From NCBI GenBank assembly GCA_013400115.1, contig VXBP01000410.1:558001-622000 (forward strand): a stretch of 64,000 nt of DNA, in the 5' to 3' direction. Position 1 is the stretch's first letter. The number at the start of each line of letters is the position of its first letter. The DNA is from Rhinopomastus cyanomelas (lineage: Eukaryota; Chordata; Aves; Bucerotiformes; Rhinopomastidae). The position numbers were made by a program, and so were the translations under genes. The notes under the pieces were generated by a model, which made no database searches, was not told the origin of the DNA, and saw nothing but the letters and a program-made list of their open reading frames with translations. Of this stretch, positions 48,141 through 61,300 are shown piece after piece.

Positions 48141-48719
48141 GCACAGCTGAAGCCCCTGTGGCGCTGACGGACAGTCCTGCCCCGGCAAGGTGTTCCAGGC
48201 TTCCTCCCCACAGGGGCTTGCTCCTGCGCCCGGTTTCCTCCCAAAGGGACCAGGAGCATTGCAAGGCTGAACTGCCAAAGTCTCAGCAGCAGGGTTGATG
48301 AATCTGTGCTAGCTGTCTACTAATGTGGCTAGAAACCGTGTGGTTGCTGCTTAAAGCAACGTGACTATTGCTGCCTGGTTGTTTGATCTGTGGAGACATC
48401 TGTTAGATGGATTAGAGGTCTGTCTTTGAGGATGAATTAAAGACTGCTGTTAAAACAAGTTGCTCACCCTCATTTTAACTGCTCTTGAAATACAGACAGT
48501 TAACAGCAGATAAAGGGCGGGGAAGACTAATGTTCTTTTCATCTCGTTGACCTTGATATGTCCTTCCAGTGAATTGAAATGGTGGTTACTTTTGCAGTTA
48601 GGAAGGCTGGTGTTTCTGGAATATCATAATTCAGCAGTACCACTGAGGTGCCGCTAGCAAAAACCTTGCGGCGTGTTGTAAAGTGCTTATGATAATGTCT
48701 GTCTTCTCCTCTGCCAATG

Positions 48720-49300
48720 GGGTGGGTGGACTTTCATGAATCTTTCAATATTTCGATCTAATTTCAATAGTGAATATATTATTTATTCCTCTAATGGGAA
48801 ATGTAATGCATTTGGGATGGCTTTATTACTAGGACATCTGCCAGGGAGTGACTCTGGTTTAATGCTAGTGAACAGTAATGACCGCTGCTTATTGGGAGTA
48901 ATGTTAGCCAATGTTCTACTTATTAGAGACGTTTAGTGGTGATCAGTCAGACTTTGGGAGTTAAAGTAGTCGGAGAAGGGAGACTGTTAACTCACATCTA
49001 CTGTTACGCTAAGTAAACATTAAATGCAGCAAATACTATCGGGCATTATTCGCTATGACATTTCACTGTCTGAAATCCTGTATAGGTTTCTCTGGCCACT
49101 TTAAAAGTACTCTTTGTAATTCCTTGATCTCAAAAGCCTCAATTAAGTGAGTATTTAAGTGGTTGGGAAGGTCAAGGCCAAGGCACTTGATCTACTGCCA
49201 TTATTTAAATCATTTTAATACTACATTTTCAGGTATTTCCTATGTGACTGTGTTTGCTATAATGTGTTGTGAACTTCAACCCAATAGGGAGAACGGATTA
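48720..49300. promoter_or_regulatory. Candidate conserved regulatory block
   Basis: AT-rich, repeat-free sequence with repeated TAATG-type words (CTAATGGG near 48792, GTAATGC near 48804, GTAATGACC near 48877, GTAATGTTAGCC near 48898), GTAAACATTAAATG (forkhead-like, near 49014) and CCTCAATTAAGTG near 49138. A 66-codon open frame at 48736-48936 has no motif. Inferred enhancer-like, not demonstrated. Confidence 0.33.
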
Positions 49301-51929
49301 TCTCAGGCTAATCAAGGAACATGACCTTCATTTTCTTTGTCTATTCTGATCTTACGGTTGTTCTTTATGCAGGATCTTCATCTAACTCTGTTAGTCGTGC
49401 AGGTTGGGGCAGACTGGTGGGGTGGACATTAGGTGTGTTTTGGTCTTTCACCACATTTTCCCACCACAGAAATGAGGGAATGTGTCTGTCTAGGTAGTGG
49501 GAGGAAGAGAGAAAGACTTGTGCTCTTGGGAGGCAGTCAGTGCTGGAAAACGTCTGCTGATCCCAAACTAAAGCTAAACCCAGAGTTTTTGGGTATTGAT
49601 ATGCTACACAGACTGAATAAAGAGTTTTGAATTAGTAGAATGACAGCTTGTGAGCATAAAGAGGTAGGAAGCTCAAGAATTTTAAGAGCATGTTAAGAGT
49701 CTGCAAAGCTGTGACTGTCCCTTTTGAATGTGAAAGGAACAAGAAACTTAAAAGCTTGGATCACAGAGTGTCTTGTGAAACTGTAATGTGTGCAAAGGAT
49801 GTAACAGCTGGCTGAATGAAGCTGCCATTTCATTTATCCTCAGAGATGCTCTTTTACATGACTTTGAGTGATTTCCTGTGCTGTGCTTATAGTGTGAGTA
49901 AAGGTAGTATCTGTCATATTGTCTTTTCACAACACTGTACTTGATATTATTTCCAATACATCCATGTCAAAAAGCCTGAGGAATGGGACAGTTGATGCAG
50001 CATCTGTCCGGAGAGTCGGGGAGTCTGGTGGGGTACTTTGGTGCAGTGATCTGAAGAGGGAGGGCTGCCCTGTCTGTCATCTCTTATAAAACAGCGATAA
50101 AAGTGAGAAAGCTAGAAAACTGCTAGTCTGGTACCTTCTTTTAAAAAAGGTGTTCATTATGACAGCTTCATTATGCAGCTTCTTGCGTTCAGTAGGTATC
50201 TTCCTGCGGTTTTGGATGGTCTCCAGGCAGCTGAATAAAGAGACCATAGTGGCAATTTATCGACAAAACCTCTTCTCTCAGATTTGCTCTGTTAAGTCAC
50301 TTGTGTTCAGATGTGGCTAAAGCTGAGAGGGTTGTGTGGGGCAGAAAGATGAGGCTGGTAGCCTGGGGATGCTGAAAGAACATTGTCTAGGGCTGATTGG
50401 AGACTACCTTCTTGACAGAAGCTGCTGGTGGTGCTGCTTCCGGAGGCAGGAGGCTCTGACCGCTGGTGAACATCTCAAAGGAGAAACAAAGGTGTTAGTC
50501 TGTATGAGGGGGGCTGCAGAATATTGTTCTTGTTGTCATTTGTTCCTTGTGGTGTCAGTGCTGTGTCTGAATGTGAGAGTCATCTCGTGCAGAGAGAGGC
50601 ACAAGAGATGATGTGGGGCAGGAGTGGAAGGGAAAGATGTATTCATGAAGGACCTTCTCCAGGAGGTAGTCTTGGTATGGCTCTTTTTGGCTGGTATTTT
50701 GACTGAGCTTTGGGAACTGCTATTTAGAGTTAGCTTTGTCAGTGGTGCAGAAATTTAAAAAATAATAAGTAGTGATCAAATTTGAGTGCTGAGGGTGAGT
50801 TCCCTGCGGTTGGGCAATAAGAACTCCTCATTTGTCTTGTGTCTCCGGTATCTTGGCCACTTCAACCTTTCAGCTGACATACCAGCACGGTCTACAGCCG
50901 TCTGCAGCTCTGGTGTGCAGGACAGTGAGGATATGAGGCAGATTGCTCACCCTCAAGGGCTTGTTTCCTGGTATTTTTTCTTCTGTTCTGGCAGGCAGGC
51001 TTAGCAATTCTGGGCTGTCTTCTGGTGTGAAATGAGATTTTCATTTTTCTTTTGACTGTTTTTTCTTTTCTCTCAGTGAGACAGGAGACAAAGGGGATAA
51101 AAGGCCTCTCTTAAAGTGGTGGATGTAGCTGTGCCCCGTACGCTCCATCATTACTGTTCTGATGATCTTAAATAGGATGGTGCCATACAAAAATGCCAGA
51201 GATTGGAAGAGGAATCACTAGCCCAGTGCACTAGTGAGGCCTTAGATACTGTGAGAGCTATCATTTGAAGTAAGACTGTACCCAGTAAGGAAACAAAAAG
51301 AGCTGGTAGTGAGATTCTGAGAATGCCACCAAAAAAAGCAAAAAGAATAATGAGAAAGCTTTTAAGGAAAAGGATGGCAGTGCTCCAGTAATACCATCCC
51401 TGCAGGGTGGCATTGACCAAACTGTGCATACTACTTTTTTTGTGGTAGTACTGCAGCTGAGATAAAATCTTACTCTGAATCCTGAACATTTCAGTGTGTG
51501 ATGAATTCAAAGATCCAGGTAACTTTTCCTATTCCAAACATCACTTCTTTCTGGCATTCTGACTAGATTCTAACTTCAGCAAATCACAGCCTCAGCACTT
51601 GACTCTTGCTGTCTTTTTCTCAAAACACATAGTTAAAAATAGTTGTGCAATATTATTTGTGCTTTTGTGATTAATATTTGATATATAATAAGAGTGAGAA
51701 AATATGATCTTTTTAGCACTTTTAAATCACTTGTCCATACACTGCTTTGGCAAGGGGTAGCCAAGTCAAATTGCTCCTTTGTTGTGTGCAGGAAGGTGCC
51801 CTGTGGTCTTTCCATAAATTAGATCACTACACGATTAATGCTCACAGTCAACAAAAGTCCAGTTCATCTAGCTGTGAATGTGCAGCATGGAGTTAAAGGG
51901 CACCTTGTCCCTGCATCTCTCACTGTTTT

Positions 51930-52110
51930 TCTTGAGCAGAAAAAAAAAATCATGGTCCGCTTACGTTATTAAATGCAGCCATAAACATCTATATGGAAAT
52001 AAACAGATTCTATTAATGAGTTATTGTTATGAGATTAACTATTTGTAAGGATTATTTATAATTCACCAACTTAAATCAATGCTTTAAATAAATAGTAGAT
52101 AATTTCCCCA
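51930..52110. promoter_or_regulatory. Candidate regulatory block
   Basis: ACGTTATTAAATGCAGCC, AACAGATTCTATTAATGAG, TTATTGTTATGAG (SOX-like ATTGTT) and GATTATTTATAATTC occur within 180 bp. Repeat-free and non-coding. AT-richness alone could produce some of these words. Confidence 0.25.
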
Positions 52111-53924
52111 GAGGTCTTTTATGGTCTGGGTAAATGGGGAAACATTTATAGCATCTTAGAAAGTATTGAACAGGAATGCCTTTGGTAGAGGTTTCTGAAG
52201 GACTGTGTGCAGAGAGCAATGCAGGCTAATGGGCACCATCCTAAGGGACTGCATAGGAAGCATGAGAGCACAGAACTAGTGTGGCAGGTTGGAGCAGTGT
52301 CTGCTGGTTCCTTTCAGAGCATCTCTGTGTAAGCTGGCAAACTGAAGAAACTCTGTCAGAGACAAAAGGTCTTATTTAATTAGGCAAATGGGTAGTAATC
52401 CATCTGCGTTTGGAGTCTGAAACTTCATAAAAAATTCTTCCTTTGACTGTTAAACAGGCTGATCTCTACTGGGATTTTCATGATGATGGCAGAAATTGAT
52501 TTTGACAAAAGAGTTGGACATTAAGGGTCTCTGTTCTGTTAATACCACCCATGGATCACAAAAACACTAAAGATGATGAATTTTGGGGGTGCTGAACTTT
52601 GGTATTAAAAATCAAGAGTCTTTTCCTCAAGACCAATTATCAAATGGGCTGCAAACATACCCAGAAGAGGTAATGTTCACTTGGTGATCTTCTTAGGCTT
52701 ACGTGGCAGATACCTCAGGTCTTTTTTACAACACATTTTCGAATATGCAAGCACACAACAAAATCCTCCGTGGAAAGTAGCTAAAATGCTATGTAAACCA
52801 AAATAAGCTCTTGAGAGGCACATTAAAGCCTTCCATCAGTGAGGAATTTGTTGCTGCTCATTGAGGAAGCTCCTGCTGAGGAACAGGCTAATTTGCTTTG
52901 CCACAGGTTGTAGGTAAAAAACCTCGAGTCAGGTAAATCAGATCGTTTTGCAAATATGTGCATTCTTGCTTATTGAAAGGCTAACACCCGTTTCTGTTCA
53001 GAATTAATTTGCACATGGGGATGGAGTATAATCAGGGGGATATTACAGTGGCATATGCAGCCAAGGTTTTGACATATCAGTCCTTTGGATTTACTTGAAA
53101 GCACTGGCTTTAAATACTGGGCATTAGTTTCCTTCCTTTGTTAAGCACTTAGCATATCCATAAGGTTAGATCAGATATGCTTATTATCTGGTTGGCCTTG
53201 GTGAATCTCTTATTATGAATGAGCTTAACGTGGACAGGACCAGGTGAAGAATGAGGCTTGAGCTGCACAGATAGGAAGGAAAAAAGCCAAGTGTCTATTT
53301 GCACTGCTGCCTGATAGGTAATGAGAAAGGCTCTAGTATTCAGGGAAATGTGCAGATGGGGGCTCAAGCAGAAGTGGTGTATGATTTGGGAAAAACAAAC
53401 CCAAACCAAAATACCCAGCACCCCCCCTCACACATCAAATAAGCACAAACCAACAGCCGTAAACTGTGAATGTTGAGGCACTAAGTTGCAATGCAATAGA
53501 AGATGTCATCAAAAGGTTTTTGCAATGTGATCGGATAGTGGCATGAGAATGAATGTGATGCTTAGTCTCGTAAATTATTAGAAAAGGATGTTTCTTTTCC
53601 CAAAAGATATAAATAAAGATAGTGAGCTCTGAGGATGCTTGCGATTCCAGGGCGCTGGGTGGAACTCTAAACAAAGCATAATGAACAGCCTGTCATATTT
53701 CTCCCACCCAAAAGTCAGCAGATGATGTCTGTTCTGAGAATCCCACATTAATCTTCCTAATTTAAGCTGACAGTCTTCCCTCATATCCAAGACACATTTA
53801 ATATAGATGGTTTACAGAAGCTCTAGACTTAATTGACAAGCTCGTTACTCCATGAAGCAAGTCGTCCAGGAGTGTAGCACTGAAGAATACAAGCGTCTGC
53901 CTGGCTTTTGCCTGATGTGTTTGT

Positions 53925-53963
53925 CTAGATAGAGGTCTTGTCCAACCCTAATGACTCTGGGAT
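53925..53963 (+). mobile_element. Possible CR1 3' tail remnant
   Basis: TAGATAGAGGTCTTGTCCAA, then CCCTAATGACTCTGGGA resembles the last 40 bp of a plus-strand CR1 (GAGGTCTTTTCCAACCCTAATGATTCTGTGA type). It is very short, and its main support is the closeness of the match to the CR1 terminus. Confidence 0.55.
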
Positions 53964-54012
53964 TTATTTATTTTTTTTTTTAAATAATACAAATTAAATG
54001 CTCCTACAGGCA

Positions 54013-54086
54013 GGAATCACAGAATCACAGAGCATTAGGGATTGGAAGGGACCTTTAAAGATCATCTAATCCAATCCCCCTGCCAG
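54013..54086 (-). mobile_element. CR1 3' tail fragment (young group)
   Basis: GAATCACAGAATCACAGAGC, then ATTAGGGATTGGAAGGGACC, TTTAAAGATCATCTAATCC and AATCCCCCTGCCAG is a low-divergence reversed CR1 tail, truncated after about 70 bp. It lies tail-to-tail with the possible remnant at 53925. Confidence 0.93.
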
Positions 54087-57000
54087 AAGATAAAGAACAG
54101 AAAGTGCAGGAAGGAATGAAGAGCTTTGCTCTGGTTTTAAATGGAGTGGTCTCTCCCTTTTCTGCTCTCCAGCTCATAAACTCTTCTGATAACCTAAATC
54201 TGAATGGGAACATTTGTTTTCAGAAAATGACAGTAGTTTCTATGCTTTGTAGGGAGACCAGAAAATGATCATTCTTGCTGTCATGTGGTTAAAGCACTCC
54301 AGAGGTGACTTGGCAATTGAAGTGTTACTTTGCAGAGATTTATTGTGAGTGTTTAGTTTTTTGATTAAAGTTAATGGGTAGAATTTTATGGGAAGAACAT
54401 ACATTGCTGTAGTGCAACCACAGCACAACCAACACTTTAAAAGACATGTGCTATGTACCCTGAAGCTACTGTGCTGCTCGGTGGCTTTCTGATGTTCCAG
54501 AAATAGGCATCCTGATCTAGAGACCACAGAGCTCTGCAACACTGGCATTTTCAGACAAACAAACCCAGCTGTTCTCGAGGCTTTGTACTGCTGCTACAGA
54601 CATATTTTTTTCTACCTTAGGAATTCTCCTGGTAGATGAGTGGAAAGTCTCCAGGCATCTTCTAAAACAGAATAGATTTTTCCATTTGTTGTCTGTATTT
54701 TCTCATTTTAGATTTAGCAAAGATGTTTTTAGACAACCTGGGAAAATTTATTTATCAAGTAGGTGACTTTTACATGGAAGGTCCATATTGACTCCTAAAT
54801 AAAACACACAAACACTGCTACTTGTGGAATTAGTTTAGCAACAAAATTACTATGCAAGAAGCACTACACTTGCTCCATCGGTTCACTGATGATTTCCTAA
54901 ATGCAGCAAACTTGAGAGTAATACACATCTGAGTAGACCCTGCCAGTCTTTTAGCCTGTTTATCCTGTGGGTCTAGGTGTTTGGAAACAAAGAATTCTCT
55001 TAGGCTGGAGCTGTTACGTGTGAACTATAAAATACAAGGTTGGCTGGTTTAGTCAGAAAGTCTGAAGAATATAAATGTCTGATTGACATGGAAGGTGGAT
55101 GTAAGGAGCCTGGGGGGGGGTTCGAAAAAACTTCTGCTCAGTGACTGATTCGGAGTATAGTATTTAAACCTTCTTGGATTACCCAGTCAACTACTGTAGT
55201 AGTTTGCAGTGAGCATCCAGTCCTCTAGAGAAGTAGGATCCTCATTCCCTAATCAAGTTGAGCATATAAAGATGCAAACAAAGGAAATCTTGTGATTATC
55301 TCACCACGGGTGAAACAGCTGATAGGGGAACATGTCTGAAGATGTCCTGAGAAAGCTGCTTTGAGACAACAGGAGGGAGTCTCACACTTAGTGATAAAAA
55401 AACCATTGTTGATTGGCCTAGCCAAGGGATTTGGTTGCAGAACTTAGGTGGGAGCGATGTTAGAACCTTCTTCCTGAAGGGTGTTAGCAGCAGTTTGAAC
55501 ATTAAAATGTATTTGTTAACACAGTGAAAAGATAGATGAGCAACAAGAAGCCCTGGTTTAGGCAATGAAACAGACAAAGCACTTACATGAAGTGCTTTTC
55601 ATAGGAGGTACGTTGAACTCTTGCTGAAAACCAGTAACACAGAAGACAGCACAATCTTTCTGGCTGTTTGTCAGATGATGGAATTGGATTTTTCTCACAT
55701 TTTCAATAGTACTTTGTGTAGAGAAGAGGAAGCACCTCCTTCACTTTCCTTTGGGCTTTATGAATATGAACTAAACTAAACGTCTGATCCAATGTCCATG
55801 CTCTGACCAGTTGTCAGAGACCAGTGGTAGATACAGTAATAAAGTTTACATTGAGTGATGCTACCTTGGGTACCTCCTCACAAGGCTCAGGAAACAGCAC
55901 TGCAGAGACACAAAACTGTTTTCGTACTGCTGAGGTTTTGCTTCGTTCATCCAGAGAGTCAGAAGTTAAACCACTTCAAGTGCACAGACTGCTCATAAAG
56001 ATACTCATCGCTGAATGGCCGTAGCCCATTTCAGAATGGGAAAGAAAAATAATGTGTGTTAACCTTTTTTTTTCATTATGAGAAGTGGGATATTTTGCCA
56101 CTTTCACTTTTCCCTCAAAGTCTCCTCAAATCTTGAAAATGGGTTTGATTGTAACACGTAAATGCACAAAAAGCCATTTTCAAGCGGTGCAATATTTATA
56201 TAAAAAACTTCCAAGTACTTTTGTGTTAAGGCTTCGGCACGTTTTCCCCTAGAAGTTCAGAATCTTAAGAACACCCACTTCTTGATATACCTTACTCTAT
56301 TTTCTCCTGTCACACACACTCCAGCAACCTATTAGTAGGTGGTTCTGACATGGCTAGAGTTCCCCGTAATGACTGGAGGAAAGTGTCTTTATTTCCTGTT
56401 AAATCTAGTAACTTACTGGTAGGGAAATGGAGCCTTGTGGGTTTTTGTTTTGTTAAACTGTCAATAAAAGGTGTTCCTGCAGATGAGTGTTGGGAGTGCT
56501 TACGTGTGATAATTGCATTTAGCCTAGGACTGCTGGTGCATAATGTTCTCGTGAAACAGTTTGACCCTTTGCAAGTCTGGTGAGAAAATCCAATCTATTT
56601 TTTCCCAAACAAGCTGTGTCACAGTCTCGGCCAGTTTTGCTGCCCCTCCTTCTAGCAGCAGTTAGATGATCTGTCTAATCTAGAGAGCTCAGCCTACTGT
56701 ACTTCGTACAGTTATTCCTGTATTGAGACCCATAGCTCATGGTTGACCAAAGCCTATGTAAACTTTGAAGGGATAGCAGGATCCTTGTTCTGGGCTTTCT
56801 CCTTGACATTATGCATTTCTATTCATTTGTCCATTTTCAGCCTTTACAGATCTGCAGGGTACAATCAGAAGGGAGTGAATAGCTGTGAGGAAACGTGAGC
56901 TGAAGTCTGATCCTTGTCCTTTGTACGTTAGATCTGTGTGAAGTCCTTTGCAGACAGATGCAAGCCCTTTCCTTCCCACCCTCTCTCCCCCATGCCATGG

Positions 57001-59213
57001 TTAGTGCTGAGATGAGTCTGAACAAATACAGCCTGAAGAGGAGCAGCATGCTGCTAGGCTGCAGGCTGTCCTTCACCAGAAAATTCATATGGCTTCTAGC
57101 CAGCTCATCCCTGCTAGCAAAGGGACGTGTGTGGCACAGCCTCATGTACCCATAAATATTTCCCAGTCTCTCTCATGCTCTGAACTACGTATGCAGAAGT
57201 AGTCTCATGAAGGACCGGGATTCAGTTTTCCAGGCTGGTATGTGCACGGGCCAAAAGCACGCTGGGCTTCAGCAACAATTCTAATTAAATATCTGCTAAA
57301 TCTTTAAAAACTATTCTATTAAATCTTAGCATCATGCTGATTGTCTCATTCATGTTATCTGCCTGAAAATAAATCTGATTTATGATTTACTGTGTGAGTA
57401 TCAGTAGCCAGCTGCTTTGAACCATGCAAACCATGAAAAGAGCCTCTCACAAAAACTGCCGAGTACATTGCCATGTCTGAGAAACTGGAAATAAAGGGCA
57501 GATCTTTAAAGAACATAGAAACTCAGTAAATAAATTCTTACTGAAAAGAGAGCAAATAGTGAGTGAAGAGTAATTGCAGTCAGCATTTATGGAATTTCCT
57601 GACTGATATAGGCTAGGAAGAAACTTAAAGCAAAGCGAGCTGGAGTAGAGTTATATCATGAGGAATGAGCTGAGTGAACGATGTAAGAGAGCAGAGATGT
57701 ATTTTGGATCCCCCTGATCTTCTTGAACCATAAATGTTAGATAGAGCATTTCACTTGTTATCTAACCTGCTATTTTTCATCAGGTGCTTATACACAATGG
57801 AGGGGAAAATGGACAAAAAGGTTATTATAATTATCAACTTCTTTCAAGTTAGTTTAGCCTTTGCTAATTAAAAATGTTGGTTAGACAATTTCAGAGTATC
57901 AGTCTGTCTTTTTAATGTAACCTTTGAAATTATTTCATGGCAAGGTATCCTTCTTTCTGCCAGCTTATATATCTGCAATTAGGAGGTTGCCTGCTTAGCT
58001 TAGTTTTAAACGTCTGGCAGGTTCCAAGTCCACCTCCACTGTTAGACCTGACTTTCATTGAAACTGAATCCTCTTGCAAAAAAATCTTAAAACTGGGAGC
58101 TCAGTCATTTTTACTTCTCCATTCCATGTCTGAGTATGAGATGCCTCTTACAATGGCTTTTTGAGTGATCCTTCGCACTGGCAGAAATATCTACTGAATC
58201 AGTTTAATGTGTAGCTGTATAAATGTAAATTAAAAAAAAGAAATGTTTAAATGGTGAATTGCTTAGGAAAAGCATAGGGCTTGGATTCAGAAAATCACTG
58301 AAACTAAAACTTGCTTTCCAATCTCACTGCAGGGAGGTGCATAATTGCTCTTTTGGATAAAGGATGATTTCCTCAATTCCTTTTGCATGCTTGAGGAGAA
58401 TTCACACAAAACTGGTCATCCTTCAGTATGTTTTCTCTACAGACAATTGGTTTATATGATGTGGTTGAAGGTCTTAGTCAGGAAACTAAGTCCATTCTGC
58501 CAGATGACTCAAGGTCAGAATTTGGATGCAGTCTGAGACAGCTCACGGTAATTCCGTAGCTGACTAGGAGGAAGGGGTGGGGAATAGATTTATTTCCCCC
58601 ACATGCTGTGCCTAGCATATGTGTTTAATTTACTGCATGTATGAAATTTAGTTTTGGGAGAAGTTATGTTAGACTCCAAAACATGCCACATCAACTAAGA
58701 ATAGAGTCACACCACCTCTTGCTTTGCAGAAAGCATGTCAGCAGCAGTCTCTGTCTCAAATAATACAGAAAGAGTAATCACAGCTTTTGTGAGTGAAACT
58801 CTGCTACTCAGCTGACTTATAACTGCCAGCAGTGCAATAGTATATAGTGCACACCACATCCAGGATTGTTAGCAAACACTTGAACTACGTGTGTTGAACG
58901 TAGTGTTACTGCAGTGGTAGTACAGACCCTGCTCCACGCTTAGAGCTGCCTCGTGTGTGTTTGAATAAACGGTAGTTGCCCTGAAACAGGAATGTGCCAA
59001 CCTCTAACCACGTGACAGGCTCAATACAAGAGGCTTCCTTCACCTTCCAGACTGATTTTTGCTGTACTTTCTGTTTTTGAAGTGTTGGACCGTAGTGTGA
59101 AGTGTGCAGCTCTTCTTTCCCCGCTCTGTCGCCGTGACACTTGAATGCCCAGTTCATGATGAAATCAGTAAGTGAAAATATTGAGAAAAGATGAAGGTAT
59201 GAAAGTTAATGCC
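54087..59213. other. Unique non-coding stretch
   Basis: About 5.1 kb with no recognised transposon or gene. It contains a G9 run at 55112-55120, a PBX-type TGATTGACAT at 55080-55089, and the candidate block at 57270-57500. Open frames are at most 102 codons and motif-free. Confidence 0.5.
57270..57500. promoter_or_regulatory. Candidate regulatory block
   Basis: ACAATTCTAATTAAATATC near 57276, CTATTCTATTAAATC near 57313, CTGATTTATGATTTACTG near 57373 and CAGCTG near 57409 lie in repeat-free, non-coding sequence. It resembles the other TAAT-dense blocks of the window. Function is inferred from texture only. Confidence 0.28.
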
Positions 59214-59420
59214 ACACAGAATAATAGAGTGTGTTGTGCTGGAAGGGCCCTTTAAAGGTCATCTACTCCAATTCTCCTGCACTGAGCAGGGACATCTTTA
59301 ACTGGATCAGCTTGCTCAGAGCCCCATCAAGCCTGATCTTGAATGCCTCTAGGGGTAGAGATTCTACCACCTGTCTGGGCAACCTCCTCCAGTGTTTCAC
59401 ACAGCACTAGTGAAAAAGGA
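59214..59420 (-). mobile_element. Old CR1 3' fragment
   Basis: The plus strand CACACAGAATAATAGAGTG, then GCTGGAAGGGCCCTTTAAAGG, TCATCTACTCCAATTCTCCTG, GAGCAGGGACATCTTTAACTG, GCTCAGAGCCCCATCAAGCC and TGTCTGGGCAACCTCCTCCAG matches a reversed CR1 of an older subfamily whose 3' region carries the CAGGGACACCTTC and AGCCCCATCCAACCTG blocks. Clearly diverged and non-coding. Confidence 0.92.
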
Positions 59421-61265
59421 CAAATATGTTATCTCTGCTTTAGGGAAGAATGCACACAGAATTTGGGTTGTCTGATGAAGAGCCTGGAGCAGAGGTTCTT
59501 AGGAAAATTCTCTTGCTGCTTTTGCTCAGTGGCTACAGGCTCAAAAGAGCAGTTAAAGTCCCATTGTGAGTGTCAAAGCAAATAAAAGCAGTTTTTGCAC
59601 CTAGCTCCCCTGGCAGGAAAACCTCAGCTGTAACTAGGATTCTCCTGCCTTATATTAGCTGTCAGGGTGAAGCAGTTACTGCTATCACAATGCTAAATGA
59701 GTTGGATGGAGATGAAGATCAATTGCTGAACAAATTAGCAACAGTAGTGTCAAGAGGAAAGAAAGGTCTGCGAGGAGCAGAGCATGCTTTGTTATCCCAG
59801 GATGGAAGATGCGGAACGCTTAGATCAAAATATAATTTAGACCTTGATCAAGAGCATCATTGTCATTTAGCTGCATTCAATGAGTGTCAAAGAGTAAAGA
59901 ACTCATCCATATTTCTTTAAGCTGAAATTGTTTTCTTCCAATATGTGACTGGAAAGTTGAATAACTTTCAGTTATTCAGTGAAGTATATTGCTTCACTGG
60001 CATATAATTCATGTGCTGACATTGTTTCTATTCTAAAAAAAGTTAGTAAGCAAAAATCATTCTATAAATTACTTTTTCCTCCTAACTTTTTTGGCATAGC
60101 TTATTAAGAAAACTTGGATTAATGGTCCAAGAAATTGGAAGCTAAATGTTCATAAACGTTGATAAATGAGAACTTTATAACAATTTTGTTAGTGGGGTTC
60201 CTCGGAGTATTCTTATGAACTCACAAAGCTAATGATACATCAAACGTTTATGATGTATTAAGACGCAGAGATCCATTCCTCAACTCGGGAAAGTCTCAGA
60301 AGCTGAGGCGGTTCTGTTTGTACCTAAAACATGAAGGGAGAGGCAGGGAAGTAGTTAACTACTAGTGGACTTCGAGATGTAAAGGAGACCTTTCCCTGAG
60401 GGAACTTGTGACCAGCAAAAAGTGACTATGGATAAATTGTTCAGAAGCCCATTTTTACTACAATAAATTCTACAGATAAACAGTTTAGGTTTCTTGGTTA
60501 CAAAGTCATTGCGTGACACTACAAGGTGTAACAGAGGAGCCTGTAGAAGCTCCAGTGGGAATTAACTTGTGCTCCTCTTGTAGCTGAAGATAATTATATA
60601 AATTAATCGTATCACTGTTCTTTGGGGCTGAGGCACATATTCTATGCAATAGAGAAGATACTCTAATCACTAAACCTAATTACACTGAAATGAGAACTAC
60701 TGAAAATCCACAAGTAGTAATTATTCCTTTTATTATATGTAAGGCAATCAAAGCAAGAAATGCTGAGTTCATGGTTTAATATAAAAAGCCTGATATAGGG
60801 AATATCTAAGAACTTTGAACCTACTGAGCTTTAGTGCACAAATAATTTGCCACCTTCCTTTTACCCAAAAATGTCTTTCAGCTTAATCACTGGTTGATGT
60901 TTGAAAAGCCACCACTCCATACAAGGCTTCCCTGTCTTGTTAAAATTAGATCTGTATTTCCGCAGCTTGGCTTTATGTGACTTTGTGCTAGTTGGTTTGT
61001 TGCTGTATGTGGCCTGAGTAATTACTGACTTGATGTTACTGTTGTTGTAAGCCAGAAAATTTGCTCTTATAGAGAAGGTCCTGTCTGAAATGAGGAATCT
61101 GTTGAGCTAAATGTTCTGTGCATAGTGTTAGAGGCAGGGAGTTCCTAAAAAAGCCCTCTAATTATAACTCTGCATATAACTACATGCCAGACTCGAAGCT
61201 GTTGCAATTACTGTAGGTAAAACCATGGAGTAGTCCAAGCTGACAAAACACTTGGGCTGGATTCT

Positions 61266-61300
61266 AAAATAAAACTGTGAAAATAAAATAAAACTGTGAA
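61266..61300. repeat. Short tandem duplication
   Basis: AAAATAAAACTGTGA occurs twice in a row with a few intervening bases. Simple slippage-type duplication. Confidence 0.7.

Larger units (their letters stand above)
41066..53924. other. 12.9-kb repeat-free stretch, no gene recognised
   Basis: The longest segment in the window with no recognised transposon. No open frame has a known domain. The longest are 120 codons (44692-45054, plus), 119 codons (51510-51151, minus, hydrophobic) and 105 codons (47267-46950, minus). It includes five AT-rich, TAAT-dense blocks listed separately and a GC-richer pocket at about 47130-47400. The lack of insertions over this distance is compatible with selection against disruption but also with chance. 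Confidence 0.5.

Noticed and set aside
59570..59920. 116-codon frame with an acidic segment (NELDGDEDQLLNKL)
   Set aside because: Looks somewhat protein-like, but no family match was recognised and no flanking splice sites or homologous frame support it.
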